Of a stretch of 51,803 nt of DNA, positions 1 to 8,127 are shown in pieces. The DNA comes from Planctomycetaceae bacterium. Its GTDB lineage: Bacteria; Planctomycetota; Planctomycetia; Pirellulales; Pirellulaceae. Position 1 is the first letter of the stretch. Each line of letters starts with the position of its first letter. The notes under the pieces are model-generated. The model saw only the letters and a program-made list of their open reading frames with translations, made no database searches and was not told where the DNA came from. The stretch covers positions 1-51,803 of the forward strand of contig PAQH01000074.1 of the NCBI GenBank assembly GCA_002709225.1, given 5' to 3'. Both the position numbers and the translations under genes were made by a program.

Positions 1-1
1 G

Positions 2-685
2 GTTGCGATTCGCTACCTGTTCAAAGGGGACATTGAACAGACGGCCGGACCGTTACTGACCCGTATCGAACGCCGCCTGTCGTGGAGGACGCGCGAGGAT
101 CTTCCCCTCGTAGAACGGATCTTGCGGGTGGGTCCCGCGCTGCTGGCGCTCAAAGAAATGGAATACCTGGGAGAAACGCAGACCGGGGAGCTCGAGCAGC
201 GGTTGGAACGTATGATCAATCATCTGCTAGCGCCGCTGGAGCGAGAGTGGGTCAAAGAAGCGGCCACCGATTCGGTGATCAGCCGTGTCAAAGAGCTGCG
301 CAAGGCGGTGTTGCCTGAGATGATCGACAGCGATCTCTCCGCAGACGAATTGGCGCGTCGCTGGCGTCAACTAGAGGATATGGAACTTGCCCAGCAATTG
401 AGCCTGTACCCCGCCAAGTACGTCGCCTCGCGCCCCAGTGTGGACAGAATTCTCGAGACCGTCGAGCGGTTCATGGAGCATCTCGCAGGAGAAGAAGATC
501 CTCATTCACCGATGAAGGCCATTGTCCAGGTCGGCGAGCCTTTGGCCGTAGCGGCCAAACGAGATCGAAGTGTCAGTGAGGACCCTGTTTTGACGCACCT
601 GGAACGGTGCTTGAGCGAGATGCTCGAGAGTTTGTCGACGGAGTCGGTGCTCTACACCCCGTCCAGCCGCGCAGATTCGCGTTGA
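2..685 (+). CDS. Probable lysophospholipid (1-acylglycerol-3-phosphate) acyltransferase, C-terminal part; 5' end outside window
   Basis: The reading frame is open from the first bases of the window and stops at 683-685, leaving 227 visible residues, so the gene starts upstream. The visible part is mostly helical and charged, with no signal peptide or membrane segment. Its pattern (a VERILRVG-like segment, then VKELRKAV, then an SVDRILETVERF segment and a final IVQVGEPLAVAAKR block) matches my recollection of the C-terminal extension that follows the PlsC acyltransferase domain in planctomycete proteins. The catalytic HX4D motif would lie in the missing part, so the assignment rests on the extension alone. 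The downstream transporter starts only 20 bp after the stop, so the two may be co-transcribed. Alternative: an unrelated helical planctomycete protein. Confidence 0.5.
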   Translation, partial: VAIRYLFKGDIEQTAGPLLTRIERRLSWRTREDLPLVERILRVGPALLALKEMEYLGETQTGELEQRLERMINHLLAPLEREWVKEAATDSVISRVKELRKAVLPEMIDSDLSADELARRWRQLEDMELAQQLSLYPAKYVASRPSVDRILETVERFMEHLAGEEDPHSPMKAIVQVGEPLAVAAKRDRSVSEDPVLTHLERCLSEMLESLSTESVLYTPSSRADSR

Positions 686-705
686 AACCCGCTGAGGAGA
701 ATGTC

Positions 706-2016
706 GTGACCGAACTGTCAAGTGGACCTGTGCATGGTGAGGTCTCGGAAAGGTGGGCGACAATCGCCAGCATGTACCTCGGTTATGCCACGTTTATGGT
801 CCTGAGGATGATCCCCACGGTGACCGGCGCGTCGATGCGAGACGATCCCACCCTCGACATCGACCTGAGCGACCTGGGCCTAATCTTCGCTATGGGAACC
901 GCGGGAGCGGTGGTTGGGAAGTTTGTTGGGGGCCTGGCAGCCGACTGGGTTGGCGGCAAATGGACATTTACGGTTGGATTGTTGCTGACGTCCGTATTCA
1001 TCGGTTTGTTCGCGCTGTCCGACGAGTTAGGAATGTTCCAGGCGATGTTCTTCCTGGCATTGCTGGCCAAGTCGTTTGGCTGGCCTGCCATGGCCAAGAT
1101 CATCACGAACTGGTTTTCCCCACAACAGTACGGGGGGGTGTGGGGAGTGCTGGCCACGAGTTCGCGTGTGGGGACGCTGGTGGCGACCATGGCCCTGGGC
1201 GCGTTGCTGGCGGTGATGCCCTGGCGTTATTTACTAATGGTCGCGGCCGGCGGCGGGATATTGGCGGTCGTGTATTTCGCGTTTACCCTTCGCGAACACC
1301 CCTCGTCCGACTCCCTGGCTCGCGACAACGACAACCAAGATTCACTCCTTGCGTCCCATCCCCTGAACAATCTGTGGCTCCCCGCAGCGCTCTGGGTGTT
1401 TTTCACGAGCCGCCAATTCTGGCTGATCACCGGCAGCCTGATGGGGTTGACCATCCTCTGGGATTTTCTATTGTTCGTACCCCTGTATCTCAAAGATACG
1501 CTTTCACTGACCGTGGCACAGGCATCGATGGCAGCATCGGCCTTTCCTCTAGGCAGCCTGGTCTCCGTGTTGGCCGGTGGTTACGTGTTTGATCGGCTCA
1601 GTCGTAGACAGGCGGCCCGGGTGTTTGGCCTGCTGTTGACCCTGGCGACGAGCTGCATCGGCACCTTCTTGGCAATGCCCCACATGGGCCTCGCGCCAGC
1701 AAGTCTGACGGGACTTTCGGTCGCGTTGCTATTTCTCTTTGGCGTCTGTGTCGCGCCCTGCTACTACATCCCGATGAGTGTGTTTGCGATCGAGTTTGGA
1801 GGCCGGCATTCGGGTTTTCTGATCGCTCTTTTGGACGCGATCGCGTTTGGGGGGAACTTCCTGTTTCAACTGGTTGCCGGCAAGATAGCAGAACACAGCT
1901 GGCAGCATTTCATGGCGGTTCTGATGGCGGTGTCGGTCGCGTCGCTGGTAATGATGTTCTGGTTTCTCTGGGGCGAGGCGGGGCGCCGACAGGAAAGCGT
2001 CAGCAGCCGGCCATAG
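706..2016 (+). CDS. MFS transporter, organophosphate:phosphate antiporter (GlpT/UhpT)-like
   Basis: This 436-residue integral membrane protein has about twelve hydrophobic segments in two halves split by a hydrophilic loop near residues 200-230. The start of the first half (YLGYATFMVLR) and the loop 2-3 signature (GKFVGGLAADWVGGKW) resemble the OPA branch of the major facilitator superfamily, which exchanges phosphorylated sugars or glycerol-3-phosphate for phosphate. The frame is open back to 607, but I chose GTG at 706 because GAGGAGA at 694-700 sits six bases upstream; earlier starts would overlap the preceding gene by tens of codons. It follows a possible lipid acyltransferase gene, so a glycerol-phosphate-type substrate would be coherent, but the substrate cannot be read from the sequence. 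It is the only transporter in the window. Confidence 0.85.
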   Translation: MTELSSGPVHGEVSERWATIASMYLGYATFMVLRMIPTVTGASMRDDPTLDIDLSDLGLIFAMGTAGAVVGKFVGGLAADWVGGKWTFTVGLLLTSVFIGLFALSDELGMFQAMFFLALLAKSFGWPAMAKIITNWFSPQQYGGVWGVLATSSRVGTLVATMALGALLAVMPWRYLLMVAAGGGILAVVYFAFTLREHPSSDSLARDNDNQDSLLASHPLNNLWLPAALWVFFTSRQFWLITGSLMGLTILWDFLLFVPLYLKDTLSLTVAQASMAASAFPLGSLVSVLAGGYVFDRLSRRQAARVFGLLLTLATSCIGTFLAMPHMGLAPASLTGLSVALLFLFGVCVAPCYYIPMSVFAIEFGGRHSGFLIALLDAIAFGGNFLFQLVAGKIAEHSWQHFMAVLMAVSVASLVMMFWFLWGEAGRRQESVSSRP

Positions 2017-2470
2017 CCTAGAAGGCCTACGCCACATCGGCCAGTTTGCCTCTCGTAGCCTGGGCACAATACCTCCCACAGTTCGGAAAAGCCAACCGTC
2101 TGACGTGTACCGATGACGCTCCAACAGTTCAATCGAGTCAACAACCATCAAATGCGCGCCATTCGTTGTTTGCGTTCACACCTCCCAGCAGCCTCAGAAC
2201 CGAGTACCTCCTGACCTCCCCGTCACCTCTTCTCTGTCCCTATTTGTCGGCTCGCGCCCGGGTATGTTACGATCCAGGCGGCTGCCCGATGGAAACCTCC
2301 GCCCCGTAACGACAAGTTCGACAACCGACGATGGAAACCGCCGGCCCCCGCGCATGGAAAAGGTGCTGCGCGCTGGCAACATTCCACGGCCAGGCTGTGG
2401 TTACCAGAACATCAAGGGCAGCGACACAAAGCCAAGAAACCTAATCCGGAAAGCAGGAGCGTGGACAATA
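2017..2470. other. Intergenic region, 454 bp
   Basis: I see no credible gene or structural RNA here. A possible promoter is TTGTCG (2244-2249), an 18-base spacer, then TACGAT (2268-2273), which would leave about a 190-base leader before the sialidase gene. Both hexamers match consensus at only four of six positions. Confidence 0.4.
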
Positions 2471-3658
2471 ATGCCTATTCTGTTTCATCGTGACATAGCG
2501 CTGGTTGTGGCAACGTCCATCCTCACAGGCCTGGCGATTGCGGAGGAGCCTTCCGTCCCCCTCCAGATCGAGTCACGGAGCATCGTCTTTAACTATCCAC
2601 AGACCGACCCCTACGATCGGTCGAATCTCTACGGCTTCAATCACGCACCGAGCGTTGCAAGGTTGCCAGACGGCAGACTGCTGTGCGTTTGGTTCTCTGG
2701 ACCTCATGAAGCCTCGGTCCACCAGGTCATCCTCGCCGCCTTTTCCAGCGATCAAGGCCGCACTTGGGGCAAGTCGTTTGTGCTGCAAGACGAAGCGCGG
2801 AGCTCAGATTTCGACCCGGCATTGCTCGTCGACGGCCAGCGAACCTGGTTCTTCTACGTCTACGGTCGCTGGAACCGTTATCCATTTGCGCAGGGGTTGC
2901 CGAAAGGATCATCCTACATCGGCGACAATCCCACCGCACACCTGTCGGAGAGGGAGTTCATCGGTAACCATTCGTTTCACTTGTATGCGCGGTATAGCGA
3001 CGATTCGGGGAAGACATGGTCCAAACAACGGAGGATTCACGACACCGCCGGTTGCAGGTCCAACGGGATTCGCTTGACATCGGGCGAGTTACTGCTGCCG
3101 ACGCACGATTTTGCGAACAACTGGAAAGAAAGCCACGTTATCCGATCGGCAGACCGTGGCAAGAAGTGGAGTCGAGTCGGCTCGATCGTCAACAAGGCTG
3201 GTGTGGACGAACCAACGATCGCGGAACTAAGAAACGGTGACGTAATGATGGCGTTGCGCACCAACGACGGAAATCTCTGGACTTGCACTTCCGGTGACAA
3301 AGGCGCGACATGGTCGAAACCGCACCGTCATGAAATACAGGCGGGAGCTGCTTCACACAACCTGTTCCGGATCAGCGACGGTCGCGTCGTGCTGACGCAT
3401 GACGAATGCCCGGTCGGCAAGCGAACGCCGCTCACGATGCGGGTGACCCAAGACGGCCGGAGGTGGAGCCAGCCCCTCACGATTGCCAAGAGTTTGACTC
3501 CCGGAGATGGAAACGACTATTGGGGGTGTCAGGTCACGTATCCTTCGGTTTGTGAATTGCCGGAAAAGGTACTCGTGGTCGTGTGGTCCTACATCAACAT
3601 GTCAAACACTGAACAATACGGCGAAATTCGGTCGGCACGGGTCAAGGTCCTCGATTGA
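2471..3658 (+). CDS. Exported Asp-box (BNR) sialidase-like protein
   Basis: The 395-residue product begins with a signal peptide (residues 1-24, ending AIA-EE) and folds as a predicted six-bladed beta-propeller. Asp-box repeats S/T-x-D-x-G-x-T-W are visible at about 92-99 (SSDQGRTW), 176-183 (SDDSGKTW), 226-233 (SADRGKKW) and 274-281 (SGDKGATW). A DEPTIAELRNGD segment near 247-257 resembles the Glu-containing region of exo-sialidases. The frame is open to 2264, but ATG 2471 is the start that gives a signal peptide, with AGGAG at 2455-2459. Planctomycetes carry many such proteins that probably act on glycans other than sialic acid, so 'sialidase' is a fold-level name. The aminotransferase gene follows on the same strand after 177 bp. 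Confidence 0.85.
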   Translation: MPILFHRDIALVVATSILTGLAIAEEPSVPLQIESRSIVFNYPQTDPYDRSNLYGFNHAPSVARLPDGRLLCVWFSGPHEASVHQVILAAFSSDQGRTWGKSFVLQDEARSSDFDPALLVDGQRTWFFYVYGRWNRYPFAQGLPKGSSYIGDNPTAHLSEREFIGNHSFHLYARYSDDSGKTWSKQRRIHDTAGCRSNGIRLTSGELLLPTHDFANNWKESHVIRSADRGKKWSRVGSIVNKAGVDEPTIAELRNGDVMMALRTNDGNLWTCTSGDKGATWSKPHRHEIQAGAASHNLFRISDGRVVLTHDECPVGKRTPLTMRVTQDGRRWSQPLTIAKSLTPGDGNDYWGCQVTYPSVCELPEKVLVVVWSYINMSNTEQYGEIRSARVKVLD

Positions 3659-3835
3659 TGTGGGGCGACAACAACGTACGCGCCGCTCTAGTAAACCGGG
3701 AAAAGGCGTTCGCTCCGGGCCGTCGCGGTCAGCTCAAGTGCACACGATGGGACCAGCGCAAAAGATGGCGGGAAGACGCGGCGGTGTCTGATTCGAATTG
3801 GCCTCTAGCCGCCTTTCGCCGAAGGAGCCCGATTG

Positions 3836-4795
3836 ATGAGTGAAACCATCGTTTACCTGAACGGCCGGTTTATACCCGAGACCGAGGCCCACATTTCTCT
3901 GTACGACATGGCTGTTGTTCTGGGAGCAACGGTCACGGAAATGACACGAACATTCCACCATCAGCCGTTCCGCCTCGACGACCACATAGACCGATTGTAT
4001 AAATCGTTGCGTTACATTGGTGTCGATGTTGGTTTGCCACCGTCGGATCTAACCGAGGCCACGCTGCGCGTCGTCAAGCACAACGCGGGGTGCACACACA
4101 AAGAGGACGAATTGGGTATTGTCCATTTTGTGACCGGCGGAGAGTTCCATGAGTACGTGGGCAGCGCCGGGCGCGCAGCGCGGGTACAGCCAACGGTCTG
4201 CGTGCATACCTTTCCCATCCCCTTCCATTACTTTGCCGAAAAACTGCGGCATGGTGCGCATGTGGTGACGCCAACCGTTCGGCACATACCCGCGCAATGC
4301 ATCGATCCGAAGATGAAGTGTCGCAGCCGGATGCACTATTTTCTCGCGGAACGACAGGCTCGCCTCGTCGATCCCGATGCGCTCTGCCTGATGCTCGACC
4401 TGGACGGGAACGTGACGGAAACCTCTGGATCGAACTTCCTGATTGTCGAGCGCGGGACCATCGTTTCGCCGCCGCGGCACCTTATCCTGCCGGGCATCAG
4501 TCGCGCGACGGTTGTCGACCTGGCGGCCCAGCTCAAGATTCCCTTCGAAGAACGTCTGATTCGGCTTCACGACGTGGCGAACGCGGACGAGGCGCTCAGC
4601 ACAACAACACCTTATTGCTTGTGTCCGGTGACGCGGATTAACGGCATGCCCATCGGCAACGGGAAGCCGGGACAGGTCTTTCACCGGCTGTCCGACGCCT
4701 GGAGCGAGCATGTTGGCGTGGATATCGTCAGGCAGATCGTCTCCGGAGCGGAGCGAACTCGCCGTGCGCATACGACACTGGAGACTGGAAATTAA
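3836..4795 (+). CDS. Class IV PLP-dependent aminotransferase (BCAT / D-amino-acid transaminase family)
   Basis: At 319 residues this is the usual length for fold-type IV transaminases. It has the N-terminal NGRFIPETEAHISLYD segment typical of the family. Lys161, inside KCRSRMHYFLAERQA, is the likely Schiff-base lysine (Lys159 is two residues away). The downstream TETSGSNFLIV segment, with Glu195, corresponds to the conserved Glu that contacts the pyridine nitrogen; the LPGISR motif follows. There is no signal peptide, so it is cytoplasmic and is one of few housekeeping-like enzymes here. ATG 3836 is supported by GAAGGAG at 3821-3827, eight bases upstream; a TTG immediately before it is ignored. 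The substrate (branched-chain, D-alanine or aminodeoxychorismate) cannot be fixed by eye. No biosynthetic neighbours are present. Confidence 0.87.
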   Translation: MSETIVYLNGRFIPETEAHISLYDMAVVLGATVTEMTRTFHHQPFRLDDHIDRLYKSLRYIGVDVGLPPSDLTEATLRVVKHNAGCTHKEDELGIVHFVTGGEFHEYVGSAGRAARVQPTVCVHTFPIPFHYFAEKLRHGAHVVTPTVRHIPAQCIDPKMKCRSRMHYFLAERQARLVDPDALCLMLDLDGNVTETSGSNFLIVERGTIVSPPRHLILPGISRATVVDLAAQLKIPFEERLIRLHDVANADEALSTTTPYCLCPVTRINGMPIGNGKPGQVFHRLSDAWSEHVGVDIVRQIVSGAERTRRAHTTLETGN

Positions 4796-5198
4796 GCCCG
4801 GAACTCCGTGAAAGCTCTGTGACCTGGGTGCGGTAGTGCCCGCCTACGCGCCCCAACACGTTTCTGCTCGCAGACCGCAAGAGCGGCGGGCTCGTCGCGG
4901 GACTGGGAAGCCGCGTGTGGGACACAGCTATCTCCGCGGCAAACGAACGGCCCAAGCATTGTGGAGCGAAACGACGTGGCCACTTCGTCCGCCGATGGAA
5001 CAACCACATGTCGAGGTCTTCGACTGGATCGGCAGCGGAACACAAATCGCGACACCCCAGGGTGTCGAAAAATTTCGCAGCGGTTCCAACCCAACTTACG
5101 ACCGATCCGATAGCGGGTCCTCTAACGGCTGCAGCGGTTCTGCAGATGCACCTCACGGCCTGCTATGCCCAGCCGTGTTGGACGCTCCGCGAGACTTT
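4796..5198. other. Intergenic region between convergent genes, 403 bp
   Basis: This separates the plus-strand aminotransferase from the minus-strand Gfo/Idh-like gene, so two 3' ends meet here. Open frames exist on both strands but have atypical Arg/Ser/Pro-rich composition, no ribosome binding site and no recognisable domain. I found no strong intrinsic terminator. Confidence 0.45.
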
Positions 5199-6452
5199 TC
5201 AGGTCTGGCAGAACTGCGACAAATGGGGCGCGCGGTAGCGAATCCGAAGTTCGGGTGTTCCCCGGGCAGGCTGGCCGGCCCCTCCGGCGTTACGGCAACG
5301 GCGCCACAGGCCCGTGACCAGCTGAGACCGTTCCAACGGGCGTGGCGACGTTCCCGTCATGAGCATCTCCACAATCTGCTGCACCAGACAGCTTGTGGCC
5401 AGGCCGGCTCGATGTACGGGCAGTAAAAATTGTGTCGACTGTAGCTGACGCGTCCCCTGAATACGAGCCGCGAACGTATAGTCACCGACCGCGCCATGGA
5501 AATTCAGTACGGTGGCCCGTAAACCATCAAGGTACTCGATACAGTACGCCGCAGGCGATTTCACCAGCCGCGGCAACTCTCCATTATTCGCCATGTCTTT
5601 GGGATGCACGTTCTCTCCCATCATGATGTCCGAACGGGAAAGAGCCGCTTCGAGCAGCGCGTGCGACCACCGCTGCTGCTCCGCGGCACGCCATACCGCA
5701 TCACCGCGCAAGACTTCCATTGTCGCAATCCCAGTCTCGCCTCCTCGCCGCCGCTCGACCATGCACTGTAGTGCATCCAGCGCCTGATAGTCAGCCGGAT
5801 CCGGTGCACCACCGATAATCACCGCCTCTTCAACCACGCACTCCAAAGGCAACTCAAGTGCTGGTAGCCGCCAAGTGACGGGTAGCACCGACCCTGCGAG
5901 TAACGGAAATTCAAGGCGCTGGGCGGGTTCGGAAGTACCACCCGCCTCATCCCACCCTGCGGCGAGCTGATGATAGTTAAAAACGGGCAGCGCCCGCTTC
6001 TCCTGCTGAAAAACGTCGACAACCTGCCTGAGTAGACTCCCAGCCTTCGTTCCCCGCCTCGGTTGTCGGTCACTTGTCCCCGCGACCGCCGCGTCGACAA
6101 GGAGCACACCATCGACGGCCAAGTGCGTCCCACCGCAACGCAATGCCGCAGCCACTGTAGGATAGATACCAAAACCACACTCGGCGGCGCACGCCTCGGT
6201 CAGGTCGTCATCCGGTCGCTGTTGCATGCAGACCGCGACAATATCCACCGGCGGACGTTGCCATTTTCCGGCGTAGGGGTAGCCCACGACTAACCGTTCA
6301 GCAAGATGCATGGTCGGCTCCTCGCGACGCCATGATGCACCGACAATGGCTACCCGCTTCCGTTTCTTCACGTCTGCGCCGGAGACCGGCACCATCGGTG
6401 CGGCAACCACTGCGGCGGACGTCGCTTTCAGGAAAGTTCGTCTACCAGTCAT
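5199..6452 (-). CDS. Tat-exported Gfo/Idh-like protein, paralogue B
   Basis: The 417-residue product starts with a twin-arginine signal (GRRTFLKATSAAVVAAP, ending near residue 25), so it should be exported folded. It belongs to a family seen repeatedly in planctomycetes and generally left as 'hypothetical', with a Gfo/Idh/MocA-like look: an N-terminal RVAIVGASW strand that lacks a canonical GxGxxG, and a central conserved block with MVERRRGGETG and FTFAARIQG. The upstream gene (6546-7739) is a clear paralogue sharing those blocks. The start has AGAAGGGA about seven bases upstream. Between TGL and TPELRIRY near the C-terminus (about 5264-5315) the sequence is Arg/Gly/Ala-rich and does not match the paralogue, which could reflect two compensating frameshifts. 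Enzymatic activity is unproven. Confidence 0.65.
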   Translation of the reverse strand: MTGRRTFLKATSAAVVAAPMVPVSGADVKKRKRVAIVGASWRREEPTMHLAERLVVGYPYAGKWQRPPVDIVAVCMQQRPDDDLTEACAAECGFGIYPTVAAALRCGGTHLAVDGVLLVDAAVAGTSDRQPRRGTKAGSLLRQVVDVFQQEKRALPVFNYHQLAAGWDEAGGTSEPAQRLEFPLLAGSVLPVTWRLPALELPLECVVEEAVIIGGAPDPADYQALDALQCMVERRRGGETGIATMEVLRGDAVWRAAEQQRWSHALLEAALSRSDIMMGENVHPKDMANNGELPRLVKSPAAYCIEYLDGLRATVLNFHGAVGDYTFAARIQGTRQLQSTQFLLPVHRAGLATSCLVQQIVEMLMTGTSPRPLERSQLVTGLWRRCRNAGGAGQPARGTPELRIRYRAPHLSQFCQT

Positions 6453-6545
6453 GCGGATCCCTTCTCGGTCTCTGGTCCTGTGAGGACGCGGCTACTGTTC
6501 ATTGTCGTACGATCTCGGTGCCCTCATGGGCGCCAAGATCCTTGT

Positions 6546-7739
6546 TCAGCCATTCCAGAATGTTGAGGTAGCAGTTGGCTCGTAACGAATTCGCAGGTGG
6601 GGTGTATCGATCCGCTGGCCAATCCAGAGCGATTCGACTCCAGCGGCAGTTAGCCCGGTGGTCAGCAACGTCCGTTCGATCGGACAGATCGCCTTCCCAG
6701 TCAGGAACATCTCCTCGACCGCGTTCATTTGGGCATTAAAAAAGTGGCGAGGCCGCCGGCCGTCGACATACATCAATGTGGAAAGCGGATCTTGACGCCC
6801 CTTGATACGGGCCGCAAACGTGAAGTCGTGAACTAGCCCCTCCAGCAACAGCATCGTCGCCTTGAGCCCATCGGCGTATTGAAATCGGTAGGCGATCGCC
6901 TCTTCATTGAGTAGCGCCGGGATCTCGTCGCGTCCCGGCAACCCATGACGGTAAGCAGGCCGCCCAGCAGCGATCGAGTGGCTGCGACACAAACAGGCCT
7001 GGAACAGTTCGGGATCCCAACCACCACGGTCCCAACTTCCTTTCTCCATCGCCTGAAAAACTGCGTCTTGCCGCACACCATGCAGCCACTTGACCCCCGT
7101 TTCACCGCCTTTGCGGCGTTCAACCATCGCCTGGATTCCCTCCAGTGCGTGAATGTCGTAACCATCGACACCACCCGGTGCGACGCAAACCACTTCCTCC
7201 ACCTCGGCGTCTCGGGGAATCTCAACCGGCGGAAGTCGCTGAACGTACGGGATGGAAGAACCGGCCATGAACGGAAAGCCCAGCTCCCTGGACGTCTCGA
7301 CCATTTCGTTGGCCCATTCCCATTTCCAGGAAAGATGTTTATCACTGAATACCGGGCAGCTATGCCCGCTATGCCGATAGACGTCGACAATTTGTTGGAA
7401 AAATTCGTAACGCGGCCAGAGTGTTTGTCCTTTCTCGTTGCGGGGGTAGTCACCGTGTTCGCCGATCAGCATTACTCCGTCGACGGCCAGTTTCTCGCCC
7501 CCGAGCGTGAGTGCTGCGGCAATCGTTGGATAGATCTTCATCGCAGGAAACCGCCGCGCGCGATCCCGGCTCAAATCGCTCTTGGGAATCTGATCCGTGT
7601 AAAGCGCCACGAGGTCCATGGAAGGCAGATGATGCTGACCGTGCCATGGATATCCCCATAGGAACCGATCGACAAAGTGTTGGGCATGCGAACGCTCGCG
7701 ATGCTCGGTAACGACCGCAGCAATTTTTGGACGCTGCAT
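6546..7739 (-). CDS. Gfo/Idh-like protein, paralogue A (no signal peptide)
   Basis: This 397-residue protein is the upstream member of a tandem pair, 93 bp before the Tat-exported paralogue on the same strand. It starts MQRPKIAAVVTE, a first beta strand with no export signal, so unlike its neighbour it should stay in the cytoplasm. Shared blocks include IYPTIAAAL, LAVDGVMLIGEHGDYP, MVERRKGGETGVKW and DFTFAARIKG. ATG 7739 was preferred over GTG 7757 because GGGAGAGG lies seven bases upstream of it. Family members are usually described as hypothetical or loosely as Gfo/Idh/MocA oxidoreductases. The GEHGDYP segment, conserved in position relative to the paralogue's VDAAVAG, is a candidate functional loop. 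No cofactor motif is certain. Confidence 0.65.
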   Translation of the reverse strand: MQRPKIAAVVTEHRERSHAQHFVDRFLWGYPWHGQHHLPSMDLVALYTDQIPKSDLSRDRARRFPAMKIYPTIAAALTLGGEKLAVDGVMLIGEHGDYPRNEKGQTLWPRYEFFQQIVDVYRHSGHSCPVFSDKHLSWKWEWANEMVETSRELGFPFMAGSSIPYVQRLPPVEIPRDAEVEEVVCVAPGGVDGYDIHALEGIQAMVERRKGGETGVKWLHGVRQDAVFQAMEKGSWDRGGWDPELFQACLCRSHSIAAGRPAYRHGLPGRDEIPALLNEEAIAYRFQYADGLKATMLLLEGLVHDFTFAARIKGRQDPLSTLMYVDGRRPRHFFNAQMNAVEEMFLTGKAICPIERTLLTTGLTAAGVESLWIGQRIDTPHLRIRYEPTATSTFWNG

Positions 7740-8127
7740 ACAGCCTCTCCCCAGCACGACCCCTTGGAACTACCGGTTTCCTGCGGCCAACGCTTCAGAC
7801 CACGGGTACCCCGCCACTGGCCCCGGCGGCCTGCCGCCACATCCCGAGGAGATCACAGCCAGTCGCTCAAGGGCGGTGGGCCGTGACCGTCAGGTCCGGG
7901 CGGGTGCCGACGAATCGGATGACCTTCCGGGCGGACCTGCGGCAACTATTGTACCGTCGGGTGGTGGAGCCACCATATGCTGGGGCTCTGGTTGCCCACC
8001 CACAACCGTGCAAACAGAACTTCTACGATGCTGGCTTGTGAATCAGCGAGGTTCCTTTTCCTGAGGCCCTGCATATGCATCGGGTCTTTAGGTAGACGCT
8101 GTGCCTCCGCCGGGTACAATCGCCGGT
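7740..8127. other. Divergent intergenic region, 388 bp
   Basis: This region must hold promoters for both the minus-strand Gfo/Idh-like pair and the plus-strand DUF4838 gene. Visible elements are the 10-bp palindrome TGCATATGCA just upstream of 8090 and a candidate promoter abutting the DUF4838 start (listed separately). No gene is supported. Confidence 0.45.
8093..8120 (+). promoter_or_regulatory. Candidate promoter positioned for leaderless transcription of the DUF4838 gene
   Basis: TAGACG (8093-8098), a 16-base spacer and TACAAT (8115-8120) resemble a sigma-70-type promoter. The -10-like box ends only seven bases before ATG 8128, and no Shine-Dalgarno sequence precedes that ATG. If used, transcription would start at or next to the start codon. 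This rests on pattern only. Confidence 0.35.

Noticed and set aside
4049..4771. 240-codon minus-strand ORF
   Set aside because: It is antisense to the class IV aminotransferase, whose catalytic motifs are clear; its own sequence shows no domain.
4836..5426. 196-codon plus-strand ORF entering the Gfo/Idh-like gene
   Set aside because: Half overlaps the supported minus-strand gene and the rest is Arg/Pro/Ser-rich with no start signal.
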